Positions 43,123 through 52,832 of a DNA stretch of 64,000 nt are shown piece by piece. The position numbers and the translations under genes are program-made. The stretch comes from Bergeyella_A cardium (lineage in GTDB: Bacteria; Bacteroidota; Bacteroidia; Flavobacteriales; Weeksellaceae), in NCBI RefSeq assembly GCF_030012605.2, contig NZ_CP114055.2; one strand, 5' to 3'. The notes beneath the pieces were generated by a model that was not told the origin of the DNA, searched no databases, and saw nothing but the letters and a program-made list of their open reading frames with translations. Position 1 is the stretch's first letter; each line of letters begins with the position of its first letter.

Positions 43123-44844
43123 TTAGATGAGGTTTAAGTCCTTTTTCACCTGCTCTATCTGAGCTTCCAAGACTGGGAGTTCTTTTCTAAAGTCTTCTTC
43201 TGAGGTGATGCTTGCTTTAACCGATACATAGAACTTAATTTTAGGCTCTGTACCCGAAGGACGGACGCAGATTTTGTTTCCATTCTCAGTATAGAAGATG
43301 AGAACATTAGACTGAGGCACATCGGTGATAGGTTCAGTGGTATTTTGAGCTACAGAGAAGCGGGTTCTCTCCTTATAATCTCGGATTTCGGCTACAGGAG
43401 AACCAGCGATCTGCTTTGGAGGATTGCTTCTGAAATTCGTCATCATCTGGCTGATTTCCTCAGCACCTGTTCTTCCTTTTCTAACCACATTAACGAGCCC
43501 TTCGTAGTAGAAGCCAACTTCTTTATAGATATCAATCATATATTGGAAGAGGGTTTTGCCCTGAGCCTTGCACCAAGCTGCTGCTTCGCAGGCAAGGAGG
43601 ATGGAGCCACAAGAGTCTTTATCTCTCACGAAATCACCCGTCATAAATCCAAAGCTCTCTTCGCCTCCACAGATGAATTTCTGCTTACCTTCTACCTCTC
43701 GAATCATTTTTCCAATCCACTTAAAGCCTGTGAGGCTTACTTTGCATTCGATACCGAACTTTTTAGCAATATCAAAGAAAATATCTGAGGTAACGATGGT
43801 GGAACCGATGAAATCCGAAGGCTGGAGCTTACCGAGACGCTGCCACTGCTCAAGGATGTAATACGAAAGAACAGTATTGGTCTGGTTGCCATTGAGGAGC
43901 TGCATTTTACCATCGAGGTTTCGTACGGCAATGCCGAGCCTGTCGCCATCGGGGTCACAACCGATAACGATATCTGCATTGGTTATCTCTGCAAGATTGA
44001 GCGCCATACTGAGAGCAGCGGGTTCCTCTGGATTAGGACTCTCAACAGTAGGGAAATTGCCACTCGGAATCATCTGCTCGGAGACTAAATCTACCTTTTT
44101 AAAACCTGCCTTTGCAAGTGCTTTAGGGATGGTAGTGTAAGTAGTACCGTGTATGGAAGTGAAGACGATGTTAAGGTTATCATAACCGATTTTATCCTCT
44201 TGATAAAGGGAATTTTGCATACAAGCATCAATGTATACATCATCTTGCTCCTCTCCTATCCATTCTATAAGTGAGTCGTTTCCATTAAATTTAATATCTG
44301 CAAAATTTACAGCATATACATTTTTGATAATGTTTTCATCATTGGGAGGTACGACTTGTGCGCCATCATTCCAATAGACTTTATAGCCATTATATTCTGG
44401 TGGATTGTGCGATGCAGTGAGGACGATACCCGCATTACACTTCTTATTTCTCACTGTAAATGAAAGCTCAGGCGTAGGGCGGTGCTCCTTGAAGAGGAGG
44501 ACTTTAATGCCGTTTGCCGTAAGGACATCGGCAACGATTTTTCCGAATTCTGGAGAATTATTTCGAACATCAAACGCCACAGCAACCTTAATCTCCTCAC
44601 CAGGGAACTGCTCCTTGAGGTAATTGGCAAGTCCTTGAGTAGCCTGCCCAAGTGTGTATCTATTTAGGCGATTGGTGCCTACGCCCATAATACCTCTCAT
44701 CCCCCCAGTACCAAATTCGAGGGCTTTGTAGAAGGAATCTTCTAATTCTGCTGAGTTTTCATTGATGAGCTTCTGAACCTGAGCTCTGGTTTCCTCATCA
44801 AAAGCGTCTGTAAGCCATTGTTTAGCTCTTTCTAATGCTGTCAT
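43123..44844 (-). CDS. Phosphoglucomutase/phosphomannomutase family enzyme
   Basis: A 573-residue alpha-D-phosphohexomutase. The motifs are the substrate-entry GTGGMRGIMGVG (about 46-57), the phosphoserine loop TASHNPPEYNGYKVYW (about 142-157), the Mg-binding DPDGDRLG (about 296-303), the sugar-binding GGEESFG (about 388-394) and the phosphate-binding RPSGTEPKIKFY (about 526-537). Length and motif order match the PGM2-like bacterial enzymes acting on glucose 1,6-type substrates. The exact sugar, glucose or mannose or ribose, cannot be decided by eye. Confidence 0.92.
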   Translation of the reverse strand: MTALERAKQWLTDAFDEETRAQVQKLINENSAELEDSFYKALEFGTGGMRGIMGVGTNRLNRYTLGQATQGLANYLKEQFPGEEIKVAVAFDVRNNSPEFGKIVADVLTANGIKVLLFKEHRPTPELSFTVRNKKCNAGIVLTASHNPPEYNGYKVYWNDGAQVVPPNDENIIKNVYAVNFADIKFNGNDSLIEWIGEEQDDVYIDACMQNSLYQEDKIGYDNLNIVFTSIHGTTYTTIPKALAKAGFKKVDLVSEQMIPSGNFPTVESPNPEEPAALSMALNLAEITNADIVIGCDPDGDRLGIAVRNLDGKMQLLNGNQTNTVLSYYILEQWQRLGKLQPSDFIGSTIVTSDIFFDIAKKFGIECKVSLTGFKWIGKMIREVEGKQKFICGGEESFGFMTGDFVRDKDSCGSILLACEAAAWCKAQGKTLFQYMIDIYKEVGFYYEGLVNVVRKGRTGAEEISQMMTNFRSNPPKQIAGSPVAEIRDYKERTRFSVAQNTTEPITDVPQSNVLIFYTENGNKICVRPSGTEPKIKFYVSVKASITSEEDFRKELPVLEAQIEQVKKDLNLI

Positions 44845-44910
44845 AATCTATGATTTTAGTTATTATTATCTGGTTTTAAGATACTCCTTAGCGAGTAAGG
44901 GGGTTAATTT

Positions 44911-45615
44911 TTATTTCGGATTAATATTTTGGATTTTCACGGTTTTATCTGCCTTAAAAATCTTTACAGGGCTATTATAATAAACGAATTTCGTGGTGTT
45001 TTTTAAGTCTGCTTTTATGGAATCTTGTGTATTGACCTCCGCATAAGCTCCGTTATGGGAATTGATACTAAGGGTATTAACTTCCCAATAAGGTGCAATG
45101 ATTCCCGCTGTATCTTTTATCTTAATTAATGCCTCTCGGGTGAAGCCTTTGAAGTTGGCAAGGCTGGAGTGCCGCATTTCAATCTCTGTACGGTCAGATT
45201 TTACTGCTCCGATGAATTTTGAATTATCACTAAGGGATAATTTTAGGTTTTTTAATGCTAATTGCCCCGAAACATTGAACTCGATAGAGTCTCTAAGGGT
45301 GATTTTTGAGGGGGTATTTTTGGAGAAAATGGTGATACTGTAGAATCCATTACCGAAAGTTTCCTTTTTCTCGGAAATGGTGAGGTTTTCATCCTTTATA
45401 TTGATATTCAGATTATCAATGAAGTTGGGATAAGTCTCGATTTCTAATAGATTTTGTTCGGATTTCAGCCAAAACACTCTGAATTTCCCCTTAGCATCTA
45501 TGGAGGAGAAATTTTTTAGTGGGATTTGTTTTTGTTGGATATCTCCTTCGGGTTTGAGTTTGCTACAACTGATGAGCAAAAGAGAGATGAGAAATAAAGA
45601 GATAAGATTTTTCAT
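44911..45615 (-). CDS. DUF2807 (head-GIN-type) lipoprotein
   Basis: From the ATG at 45615 the protein has about 234 residues with a lipoprotein signal peptide (MKNLISLFLISLLLISCS, Cys at about 17). A single DUF2807 beta-helix domain follows, with alternating short strands such as KNLKLSLSDNSKF. Such proteins sit on the outer face of a membrane; their role is unknown. The start is fixed by the promoter at 45646-45675, which overlaps the longer in-frame alternative. Confidence 0.85.
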   Translation of the reverse strand: MKNLISLFLISLLLISCSKLKPEGDIQQKQIPLKNFSSIDAKGKFRVFWLKSEQNLLEIETYPNFIDNLNINIKDENLTISEKKETFGNGFYSITIFSKNTPSKITLRDSIEFNVSGQLALKNLKLSLSDNSKFIGAVKSDRTEIEMRHSSLANFKGFTREALIKIKDTAGIIAPYWEVNTLSINSHNGAYAEVNTQDSIKADLKNTTKFVYYNSPVKIFKADKTVKIQNINPK

Positions 45616-45645
45616 TTTTGAGATGCTATTGATAAAAAAGCTCCT

Positions 45646-45675
45646 CAAAAGTATTGCTTTTTTTAGTGTTTTCAA
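45646..45675 (-). promoter_or_regulatory. Promoter of the DUF2807 gene
   Basis: Minus strand: TTG (45673-45675), 19-bp spacer, TACTTTTG (45646-45653), 30 bases before the chosen start. Confidence 0.75.
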
Positions 45676-45847
45676 AGCAATGGGGGGACAAAATATAGGT
45701 CTATAAATAATATTTTGTATGAAAATTGAAACTACTTTTATAATCTATTTTAAATAAAGAAGATACAGGAATTACAAGAAGATTAGGTAATGATTTAGTA
45801 ATAGCTCTTATTTCATTTGATTATACCTATTTTCTCAGTAACTTCTA

Positions 45848-45929
45848 GGTGCAAAGGTACAACATCTTGACAATATAACCAAAAAAATTTACCTTTGCAC
45901 CCGCAGACGTGCGTTGCTGCACGTCTGCG
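45848..45929. promoter_or_regulatory. Mirror-image divergent promoters and a downstream hairpin at the left end of the efflux island
   Basis: GGTGCAAAGGTA (45848-45859) and TACCTTTGCACC (45890-45901) are perfect inverted repeats of 12 bp, 30 bp apart. On the plus strand TTG (45867-45869) lies 20 bp before TACCTTTG; on the minus strand TTG (45880-45882) also lies 20 bp before TACCTTTG. Directly after the plus-strand start region, CGCAGACGTGC (45902-45912) and GCACGTCTGCG (45919-45929) form a perfect 11-bp hairpin. This could be an operator, leader hairpin or recombination site. The minus-strand repeat arm also matches GTANNTTTGC. No gene lies in 45676-46033. Confidence 0.7.
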
Positions 45930-45997
45930 TGGAGCTGGTAATGTGTCAGATGTGTTATTTTTAATTATGTAGTAGAATGCGACAAAATCAAAAAAAT

Positions 45998-46024
45998 TTG
46001 TCAGATTGAAAAAAATGTATCTTT
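45998..46024 (+). promoter_or_regulatory. Promoter directly before the small His/Cys-rich gene
   Basis: A TTG at about 45998-46000, a 16- to 17-bp spacer and TATCTTTG (46017-46024), only nine bases before the ATG at 46034. The transcript would be nearly leaderless. Confidence 0.7.
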
Positions 46025-46033
46025 GCTCCCAAT

Positions 46034-46354
46034 ATGAGATTTTTCACCTTCATACTTAGCTTATATCTGTTGGCACTCACTGGGCTGCCTTGTACGGATA
46101 TGCTTGAAGGTGAGGAGTCTTCAGCTTCTTATGAATTTGTAACAGCCCCAACTGGGGAACACTCTCATTTTCATTTGGATAGCTGTTCACCTTTCTGCAT
46201 TTGCACTTGCTGCCAAATGGTAATCAGCACGCCCACTACTTATGAGGCCTTAACCATTGCTCAAGCCACCGCAACCATTCCCTCCTATAGCTATCCCCTG
46301 ACCGTATGGTCTTCGAACTGCTATGGGAATATCTGGACTCCTCCCAAGATATAG
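46034..46354 (+). CDS. Small secreted His/Cys-rich protein of the efflux operon (DUF6660-like)
   Basis: A 106-residue protein with an N-terminal signal peptide (about 1-18), a block rich in His and Cys (EHSHFHLDSCSPFCICTCCQM, in two parts around residues 43-63), and an aromatic C-terminus. The Cys and His residues suggest metal binding in the periplasm. It precedes the metal efflux pump by 85 bases, which supports a role as metal sensor or buffer; this is inference. I associate it with DUF6660, found beside CusA in Bacteroidota, but am not certain. Confidence 0.8.
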   Translation: MRFFTFILSLYLLALTGLPCTDMLEGEESSASYEFVTAPTGEHSHFHLDSCSPFCICTCCQMVISTPTTYEALTIAQATATIPSYSYPLTVWSSNCYGNIWTPPKI

Positions 46355-46439
46355 TCTTTTCTTTCTTCATCTCAAGTGATTGTTCATTAGTCATCTCACC
46401 CATCATTAGTCATTAACTAATCATTAATTCTTATTAGAA

Positions 46440-49400
46440 ATGTTAGACAAAATCATACTATTTAGCATCAAAAATAAGCTATTTGTAGGATTCATGACCC
46501 TTATGCTTATTTTTTGGGGCGTATGGAGTGCTACAAGGCTCCCCATTGATGCCGTTCCAGATATTACTAACAACCAAGTACAAATCATCACCTCTACCCC
46601 TACTTTGGCCTCACAAGAGGTAGAGCAACTGGTTACTTTTCCTATTGAGCAAGCCATCGCCAATATTCCTGGGCTGGAGGAAACACGCAGTATTTCCCGC
46701 TTTGGCCTCTCGGTCATCACAGCCGTCTTTAGCGAGGATATGGACATCTACTTTGCCCGCCAGCTAGTCAATGAAAAGCTCAAGGAGGCACAGGAGCAAA
46801 TCCCTCAAGGCATAGGCTCGCCCGAACTCTCACCCGTGAGTACCGGACTGGGGGAGGTATATCAGTATATCATTCGCCCTACGGAACAGAGCAAAAACAA
46901 ATATTCCGCCAAAGACCTCCGCACCATGCAGGACTGGATCGTGGCTCGCCAACTCTATGGTACCAAAGGAATAGCCGAAATCAACAGCTTTGGAGGCGAA
47001 CTCAAGCAGTATGAGGTGGTTATAGACCCTGATCGCCTCCGTGCCATGGGGGTGAGTGTCAGTGATATTTTCACTGCTTTGGAGCAGAACAACCAAAATA
47101 CAGGAGGTGCCTATATCGACAAGCGCCCCAATGCCTACTTTATCCGAGGAATAGGCATGGCTCGCTCCCTTGAAGACATAGGCAATATAGCCGTAGGCAA
47201 GCACACCCCTCCCCTCTTTATCAAGCATGTAGCCGAGGTGCGCTTGGGCAGTGCCATCCGCTATGGTGCCCTTACCTATAATGGCGAAGTAGATGCCGTA
47301 GGTGGGGTAGTGATGATGCTCAAGGGCGAAAACAGCCACGAGGTAGTCAGTCGGATCAAAGAAAAACTGCCCACCATACAGCAATCCCTACCTGAAGATG
47401 TAGTGATAGAGCCATTCTTAGACCGCACGGACTTGGTACAACGCGCCATCCATACAGTAGAGAAAAACCTCTTAGAGGGGGCGCTAATTGTCATCTTCAT
47501 CTTAGTACTTTTCTTAGGGAACCTGCGTGCCGGACTGATTGTTGCCACGGCCATTCCGCTCTCCTTGCTCTTTGCCTTAGGAATGATGAACCTCTTTGGA
47601 GTAAGTGCCAACCTGATGAGCTTGGGAGCGATAGATTTCGGAATTATCGTAGATGGATCGGTTATCGTGGTAGAAGCAGTGATGCACCACTTGGCGATCC
47701 GAAAGAACCACCAACGACTTACCCAAGCACAAATGGATGAGGAGGTATTCCATTCCGCTTCCAAAATACGCAGTAGTGCCACCTTCGGAGAGATTATCAT
47801 CCTGATGGTGTATATTCCCATTCTTACCTTGGTAGGAGTAGAGGGCAAGATGTTCCGCCCTATGGCACAAACCGTCGTCTTTGCTATTTTGGGTGCCCTG
47901 ATCCTTTCCCTGACTTATATCCCTGCCATGAGCGCTTTGCTCCTACCTAAAACAGTAAGTGACAAGCGCAGTTTTGCCGAGCGAATGATAAGCTGGCTCT
48001 ACCGTCACTACCAACCGCTCTTTGTCCGTTCTATCCGCCTTAGGGGATGGATAATAGGCAGTACCGTGGTACTGTTCGTTCTTGCGGTAGGCATTTTCAG
48101 CCGTATGGGAGGTGAGTTTATTCCACAACTACAAGAAGGCGATTTTGTTTTTGAATGTATTCTGCCACCGGGCACTTCCCTGAAGCAGAGCTTGGAGACT
48201 TCCATGCAGGCCTCTCGCCTGATTCGTGAGTTCGACGAGGTGAAAATGGTGATAGGCAAAACAGGTTCTGCCGAAATACCTACCGACCCTATGCCGCTGG
48301 AAGCCTCCGATATTGTGATCGTACTCAAGAGCCAAGACCAATGGAAAAGTGGTCGCTCCTATGAGGAATTAGGAGATGCCATCATTGAGCGGCTCAAGGA
48401 TATTCCTGGGGTCTTTTTTGAGAAAAGCCAGCCTATACAAATGCATTTCAACGAATTGATGACAGGTGTCAGACAGGATGTAACGATAAAAATCTTTGGA
48501 GAAAACATGGATACCCTCGCCCACTACGCCCAAAGAGTAAGCCAACTTATCCAGAAAACAGAAGGTGCTACCGCCCCACAGGTCGAAAAAGTAAGCGGAC
48601 TTCCGCAAATCAATGTTACTTACGACCGTGTGCGTTTGGCCAACTACGGACTTTCGGTGCAAGAGGTCAATGAGGTACTCAGTACCGCCTTTGCTGGTAA
48701 GAAGGCTGGGGTTGTCTTCGAGAACGAACGAAGGTTCGACCTTGTGGTACGCCTCGATAGCCTCCATCGTACCGGAATTGACGATGTACAGCATATGATG
48801 GTAGCTACCGAAAATGGGCAGGTGCCGATGAGCCAATTGGCCACTATCAAATATGAATTAGGCCCCGCACAAGTAAGCCGTGAAGCAGGCAAGCGCCGTA
48901 TCGTCATTGGCTTCAACGTGCAAGGGCGCGATGTGCAGAGTGTGGTGAGTGATATAGAACAAAAATTAAAGGGCGTAAAGCTCCCTACGGGCTATTACTT
49001 TACCTATGGCGGTCAGTTTGAGAACCTACAACAAGCCACCGACCGACTGCTCATAGCCGTGCCTGTAGCCCTACTTTTAATATTTTTCTTGTTATACCTT
49101 GCTTTCCACTCTATAAAACAATCATTGCTCATCTTTAGCGCTATCCCGATGAGTGCCATTGGGGGCGTATTTGCCTTGCTTCTTCGGGGAATGCCTTTTA
49201 GTATTAGTGCGGGTATTGGTTTTATCGCGCTCTTTGGGGTAGCAGTGCTCAACGGTATAGTGCTTATTGGCACTTTCAACCAGCTGAAAAAAGAAGGAAT
49301 GACCAACCTTTTGCATCGCGTGATTACGGGTACCGAAATGCGTTTACGCCCTGTGCTAATGACGGCTATGGTGGCGAGCTTAGGTTTCCTACCTATGGCA

Positions 49401-50771
49401 CTCAGTCAAGGAGCAGGAGCAGAAGTACAACGCCCCTTAGCTACAGTGGTTATTGGGGGGTTAGTATCGGCTACCTTCCTCACCCTCTTCGTGCTTCCGT
49501 TGCTTTACATCGCTTTCAATAGTACCTTTTCTTGGCGCCGTCCTTCAGCTAAAGTACTCACGATAGCCCTATTGCTTATCAGTCCTATAGCGCTACACGC
49601 TCAGCAGTCTTACTCGCTACAAGAAATAGAGCAAATAGCCCTTAAGAACAATGGAGTGATTAAGGCAGCACAACTCAAGCTACAAGGAGCAAGTGCTAAA
49701 GAGCGAACCTCTTTTGAATTGGCTAAAACAGACTTTACAGGGCAATACGGGCAGTACAGCAGTGCTGAAAAAGACCTTTCAGTAGGTGTATCACAATCTA
49801 TTCCTTTGCCTACAGTATTTGCTGCTCGCAAAAAGCTCTATCAAGCAGAGACACAATTACAACAAGGGCAATTAGCCCTTCAGCAGAATGAACTGAAGCG
49901 GCAAGTGCGCAACGCATATCAGCAATTGCAATATTTGACTTTTAAAGAGGAACAGCTCTTGCAGCTTGATAGTCTCTACAATAATTTTATTCGCATTGCT
50001 GAAGTACGCTATAAAGCAGGGGATACCAAGAAGATAGATATTAACACTGCCCAAGTGAAGAAAGGAGAAATAAGTTTGTTACTTCAACAGAACAAAACTA
50101 TACAACAAGCTACCTATCGCAACTTGCGTACGTTAATGCAAACAGAAGAAGCATTTACCATTACCAAGTCGCCCGTGTATGAGCCTTTGTTACTCAGTGA
50201 GCCTTCGGATGTACAACTCTCTCAGCACCCTTTGGTACAACTCAGCTATCAAGAAGCAAACATAGCTGAGCACAACAAACGTCTAGAGCGTGCCCAAGCC
50301 CTGCCCGACCTTACATTGGGCTATACCAATCAGTCTCTTATAGGAATGCAAACCATTGGAGGGGTAGAGACCTATACTGATAGAAGTAAACGTTTTCACT
50401 TTGCCACCATAGGGCTTTCAGTTCCTATTTTTACCGCTACCCGTGCCAAGGTGAAAGCTTATAAATATCAGAAAGAAGCAGCTATAGAAGCAGCTCAACA
50501 AACAGAAAAACAGCTTAAAACTCAATGGATAAATCTGCAAGAGGAATACCAACTGAATTTGCAAAAATATCAGTTTTACAAACAAGAAGCGCTACCTGAA
50601 GCCGAGCGCATTATCCGAGCCAATCAGTTAGGGTATAGCGCAGGTGAAATAAGCTATGTGGAGTACCTTTACACCCTACAGACAGCCGTAGATACCCGCT
50701 TGGCATACCTTGAGAGTATCGAGGCGCTTAATCAAAAAGTAATAGAAATACAATCCCTTTTAAACCAGTAA
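46440..50771 (+). CDS. CusA/CzcA-type heavy-metal RND pump fused to a TolC-like channel
   Basis: The 1443-residue protein has two parts. Residues 1-1035 or so are a complete RND pump with twelve membrane helices, the proton-relay motif in DFGIIVDGSVIVVE (helix 4, about 399-412) and the GEFIPQLQEGDF segment typical of heavy-metal pumps. Residues from about 1060 are a TolC-like outer-membrane channel domain (SYSLQEIEQIALKNN start, long coiled coils). Between them lies what looks like an internal signal peptide (VLTIALLLISPIALHAQ). It would export metal ions such as Cu, Ag, Co, Zn or Cd; the ion is unknown. The adaptor gene follows after 5 bases. The codon use is GC-richer than its neighbours. 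Confidence 0.92.
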   Translation: MLDKIILFSIKNKLFVGFMTLMLIFWGVWSATRLPIDAVPDITNNQVQIITSTPTLASQEVEQLVTFPIEQAIANIPGLEETRSISRFGLSVITAVFSEDMDIYFARQLVNEKLKEAQEQIPQGIGSPELSPVSTGLGEVYQYIIRPTEQSKNKYSAKDLRTMQDWIVARQLYGTKGIAEINSFGGELKQYEVVIDPDRLRAMGVSVSDIFTALEQNNQNTGGAYIDKRPNAYFIRGIGMARSLEDIGNIAVGKHTPPLFIKHVAEVRLGSAIRYGALTYNGEVDAVGGVVMMLKGENSHEVVSRIKEKLPTIQQSLPEDVVIEPFLDRTDLVQRAIHTVEKNLLEGALIVIFILVLFLGNLRAGLIVATAIPLSLLFALGMMNLFGVSANLMSLGAIDFGIIVDGSVIVVEAVMHHLAIRKNHQRLTQAQMDEEVFHSASKIRSSATFGEIIILMVYIPILTLVGVEGKMFRPMAQTVVFAILGALILSLTYIPAMSALLLPKTVSDKRSFAERMISWLYRHYQPLFVRSIRLRGWIIGSTVVLFVLAVGIFSRMGGEFIPQLQEGDFVFECILPPGTSLKQSLETSMQASRLIREFDEVKMVIGKTGSAEIPTDPMPLEASDIVIVLKSQDQWKSGRSYEELGDAIIERLKDIPGVFFEKSQPIQMHFNELMTGVRQDVTIKIFGENMDTLAHYAQRVSQLIQKTEGATAPQVEKVSGLPQINVTYDRVRLANYGLSVQEVNEVLSTAFAGKKAGVVFENERRFDLVVRLDSLHRTGIDDVQHMMVATENGQVPMSQLATIKYELGPAQVSREAGKRRIVIGFNVQGRDVQSVVSDIEQKLKGVKLPTGYYFTYGGQFENLQQATDRLLIAVPVALLLIFFLLYLAFHSIKQSLLIFSAIPMSAIGGVFALLLRGMPFSISAGIGFIALFGVAVLNGIVLIGTFNQLKKEGMTNLLHRVITGTEMRLRPVLMTAMVASLGFLPMALSQGAGAEVQRPLATVVIGGLVSATFLTLFVLPLLYIAFNSTFSWRRPSAKVLTIALLLISPIALHAQQSYSLQEIEQIALKNNGVIKAAQLKLQGASAKERTSFELAKTDFTGQYGQYSSAEKDLSVGVSQSIPLPTVFAARKKLYQAETQLQQGQLALQQNELKRQVRNAYQQLQYLTFKEEQLLQLDSLYNNFIRIAEVRYKAGDTKKIDINTAQVKKGEISLLLQQNKTIQQATYRNLRTLMQTEEAFTITKSPVYEPLLLSEPSDVQLSQHPLVQLSYQEANIAEHNKRLERAQALPDLTLGYTNQSLIGMQTIGGVETYTDRSKRFHFATIGLSVPIFTATRAKVKAYKYQKEAAIEAAQQTEKQLKTQWINLQEEYQLNLQKYQFYKQEALPEAERIIRANQLGYSAGEISYVEYLYTLQTAVDTRLAYLESIEALNQKVIEIQSLLNQ

Positions 50772-50776
50772 AACAA

Positions 50777-51961
50777 ATGAAAAAATATGGTATAAAAATC
50801 GCTTTTATCCTTATAGGAATTAGTCTATCAGCCTGCAATGGCACTCCTACAACTACCAATAATCAAAAGCTCGAAGAGCGCGAAGAACACCACGAAGAAG
50901 GAGGCAACCTCACCACCCTTACCCAAGTTCAAATCCAAACTGTAGATATTCGTTTGGGACATATAGAAGAAAAAGCTCTTGCCGCTACCCTCAAAGCCAA
51001 TGGAATACTGAGCGTGCCTGCCGACCATCAGGCGAAGGTATCGACTGTATATGCGGGGATTATCAAGAGCGTAAAGGTAGAGATAGGCAGTTATGTGCAA
51101 AAAGGGCAAGTAATCGCTACTGTTTCTAACCCAGAATTCTTGCAACAACAACAGCGCTTGCTCACCGTTAATGGTCAGATAGAACTTGCTAAACAAGAAC
51201 TTGACCGTCAGCAAACCCTCTATGAAGGGAATGCTGGTACTGGTAAGAACCTACAAGCCGCTACTACTCAGCTACGCACTCTCCGTACCGAAAAAGCTTC
51301 GCTTGAAGAACAAATACGCCTAATGGGCTTAAACCCTCAAACACTCACCGATAAGGGAATGCAATCTACTTTGGCGATAGTGGCTCCTATTAGTGGGAAT
51401 ATCAGTGCGGTATATACTAACAAAGGGGCTTATATAGATGCCTCCACCCCTATTGTGGAAATCATCGACAACAGTTCGCTACACCTGCACTTGCAAGTGT
51501 ATGAGCGTGACTTGCCTTACATTAAGGTAGGACAACAAGTGCACTTCAACCCTACCAATAACACCTCTCGCGAATATGATGCCCAAGTGTATAACATTGC
51601 GGCTTCGTTTGAAAACGAAAGCAAAAGCATCATTGTACATTGCCACGTAGAGGGTGACAAACAAGGGCTCATCAATGGAATGAATGTAACAGGGGTTATC
51701 AGTCTTGACAAACAAACGACCCCTGCTGTACCTAACGAGGCTATCGTAGAGGATGCTGGTAAATTCTACATTTTTCTGGTAACCCAAACTTCGGATAAAG
51801 AAACCTCTTTTGAGAAAGTGGAGGTAGTAAAAGGAGCTTCCGAAAGTGGGTATACTGCCATTGCCCCTGTAAAACCTATAGCCCCCGAACAGACTATTGC
51901 CACCAAAGGAGCATTCTTTATCAACGCAACCTTAGTAAATGCTGGAAAAGATAGTGATTAG
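50777..51961 (+). CDS. HlyD/CusB-type periplasmic adaptor of the RND pump
   Basis: A 394-residue membrane-fusion protein with a lipoprotein-like signal peptide (IAFILIGISLSAC, Cys about 20), an acidic His-containing stretch (EEREEHHEEGGN), a biotinyl-lipoyl-like beta domain (about 70-110; AKVSTVYAGIIKSVKVEIGSYV), a coiled-coil hairpin (about 118-180), a second lipoyl half and a beta-barrel domain. It links pump and channel. The His/Glu cluster near the start may bind metal. It is translationally linked to the pump gene. Confidence 0.92.
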   Translation: MKKYGIKIAFILIGISLSACNGTPTTTNNQKLEEREEHHEEGGNLTTLTQVQIQTVDIRLGHIEEKALAATLKANGILSVPADHQAKVSTVYAGIIKSVKVEIGSYVQKGQVIATVSNPEFLQQQQRLLTVNGQIELAKQELDRQQTLYEGNAGTGKNLQAATTQLRTLRTEKASLEEQIRLMGLNPQTLTDKGMQSTLAIVAPISGNISAVYTNKGAYIDASTPIVEIIDNSSLHLHLQVYERDLPYIKVGQQVHFNPTNNTSREYDAQVYNIAASFENESKSIIVHCHVEGDKQGLINGMNVTGVISLDKQTTPAVPNEAIVEDAGKFYIFLVTQTSDKETSFEKVEVVKGASESGYTAIAPVKPIAPEQTIATKGAFFINATLVNAGKDSD

Positions 51962-52832
51962 AATTGGTAATGTATCGGATATATTATTAAAATTTTATTA
52001 CATTAGAAATACAATAAAAATATAAAAGTAAAAAATCACGACTTCGGAGTGCTTTTTAAGCTCCCTGCAAGGGCAAGTTGTTTTGAGTGCCTAAACGCCT
52101 AATGCGTGCCTCAAAACACAACTTGCTCTGTTCCGGTGAACAGAAAATTCTCCCTAAAGGTCAAATTTTAATTAACCATAAGAAAAGGAGATAAACACTA
52201 CAAGCTCATAAAGTGATTTAGGGCATATTAGCAATATATTTAATCACTTACTTACAGAGTTATTTACAATTCTATGTAAAGCTATATGTATATTTGTACA
52301 TTACTTTGCATTCACGCATCAAAGCAAGCAAGTATGTACGAAGGTAAAAACGTAATTAGGTAGCTACATAGTTTGAAATTTTTTATTCGACAATGGGAGG
52401 AAAAGCGGTATTCGTTTCAAAAAACAATCTGTAAGAAGCGGCATTTTTCTCATATTTGACATTTTTTTTATTCGCTTAAAGGTCGGAATGAGCTGGTTTC
52501 GTTTCGAGTGCCATAAAAGGTCTGTGTTTAGCTTCTGCAAGGTTTTTCAAAAAAATACTACCCGCAGGACAACGGACAAGGGCTGGAGATTTTTTTAAAA
52601 ACCCATCGGGCTTGACCTTGCAAGAAGCGTTAAGAACACAGAAATACCTTTGCACTCGAACAACGAACCGCCATTACGTGCCTTAAGTGTTTAAAATAGG
52701 GAAAATAGGTAAGTCTTAATAACACTCTTATCTTTGTGAGATAGCTTTCTGTAAGGCAACAAAAAAATCCATTGACACATCTCTTTTTGAAATGTTATCA
52801 ATGGATTTTAATTCTAAGAAGAAATTAGTTAG
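51962..52832. other. Non-coding 0.87 kb stretch of the island with large inverted repeats
   Basis: No credible open frame is present. It contains a hairpin pairing GCAAGTTG...TTTTGAG (52073-52087) with 52110-52126, directly followed by CTGTTC-CGGT-GAACAG (52128-52143). It also holds a large imperfect inverted repeat whose arms are 52505-52544 and 52614-52658, pairing CGAGTGC, AAGGT, GTGTT and GCTTCT-GCAAGG with their complements around a GC-rich centre. The stretch lies between cargo and integrase and may hold a structured RNA, the recombination end or a transfer origin; which of these is unclear. Confidence 0.6.
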
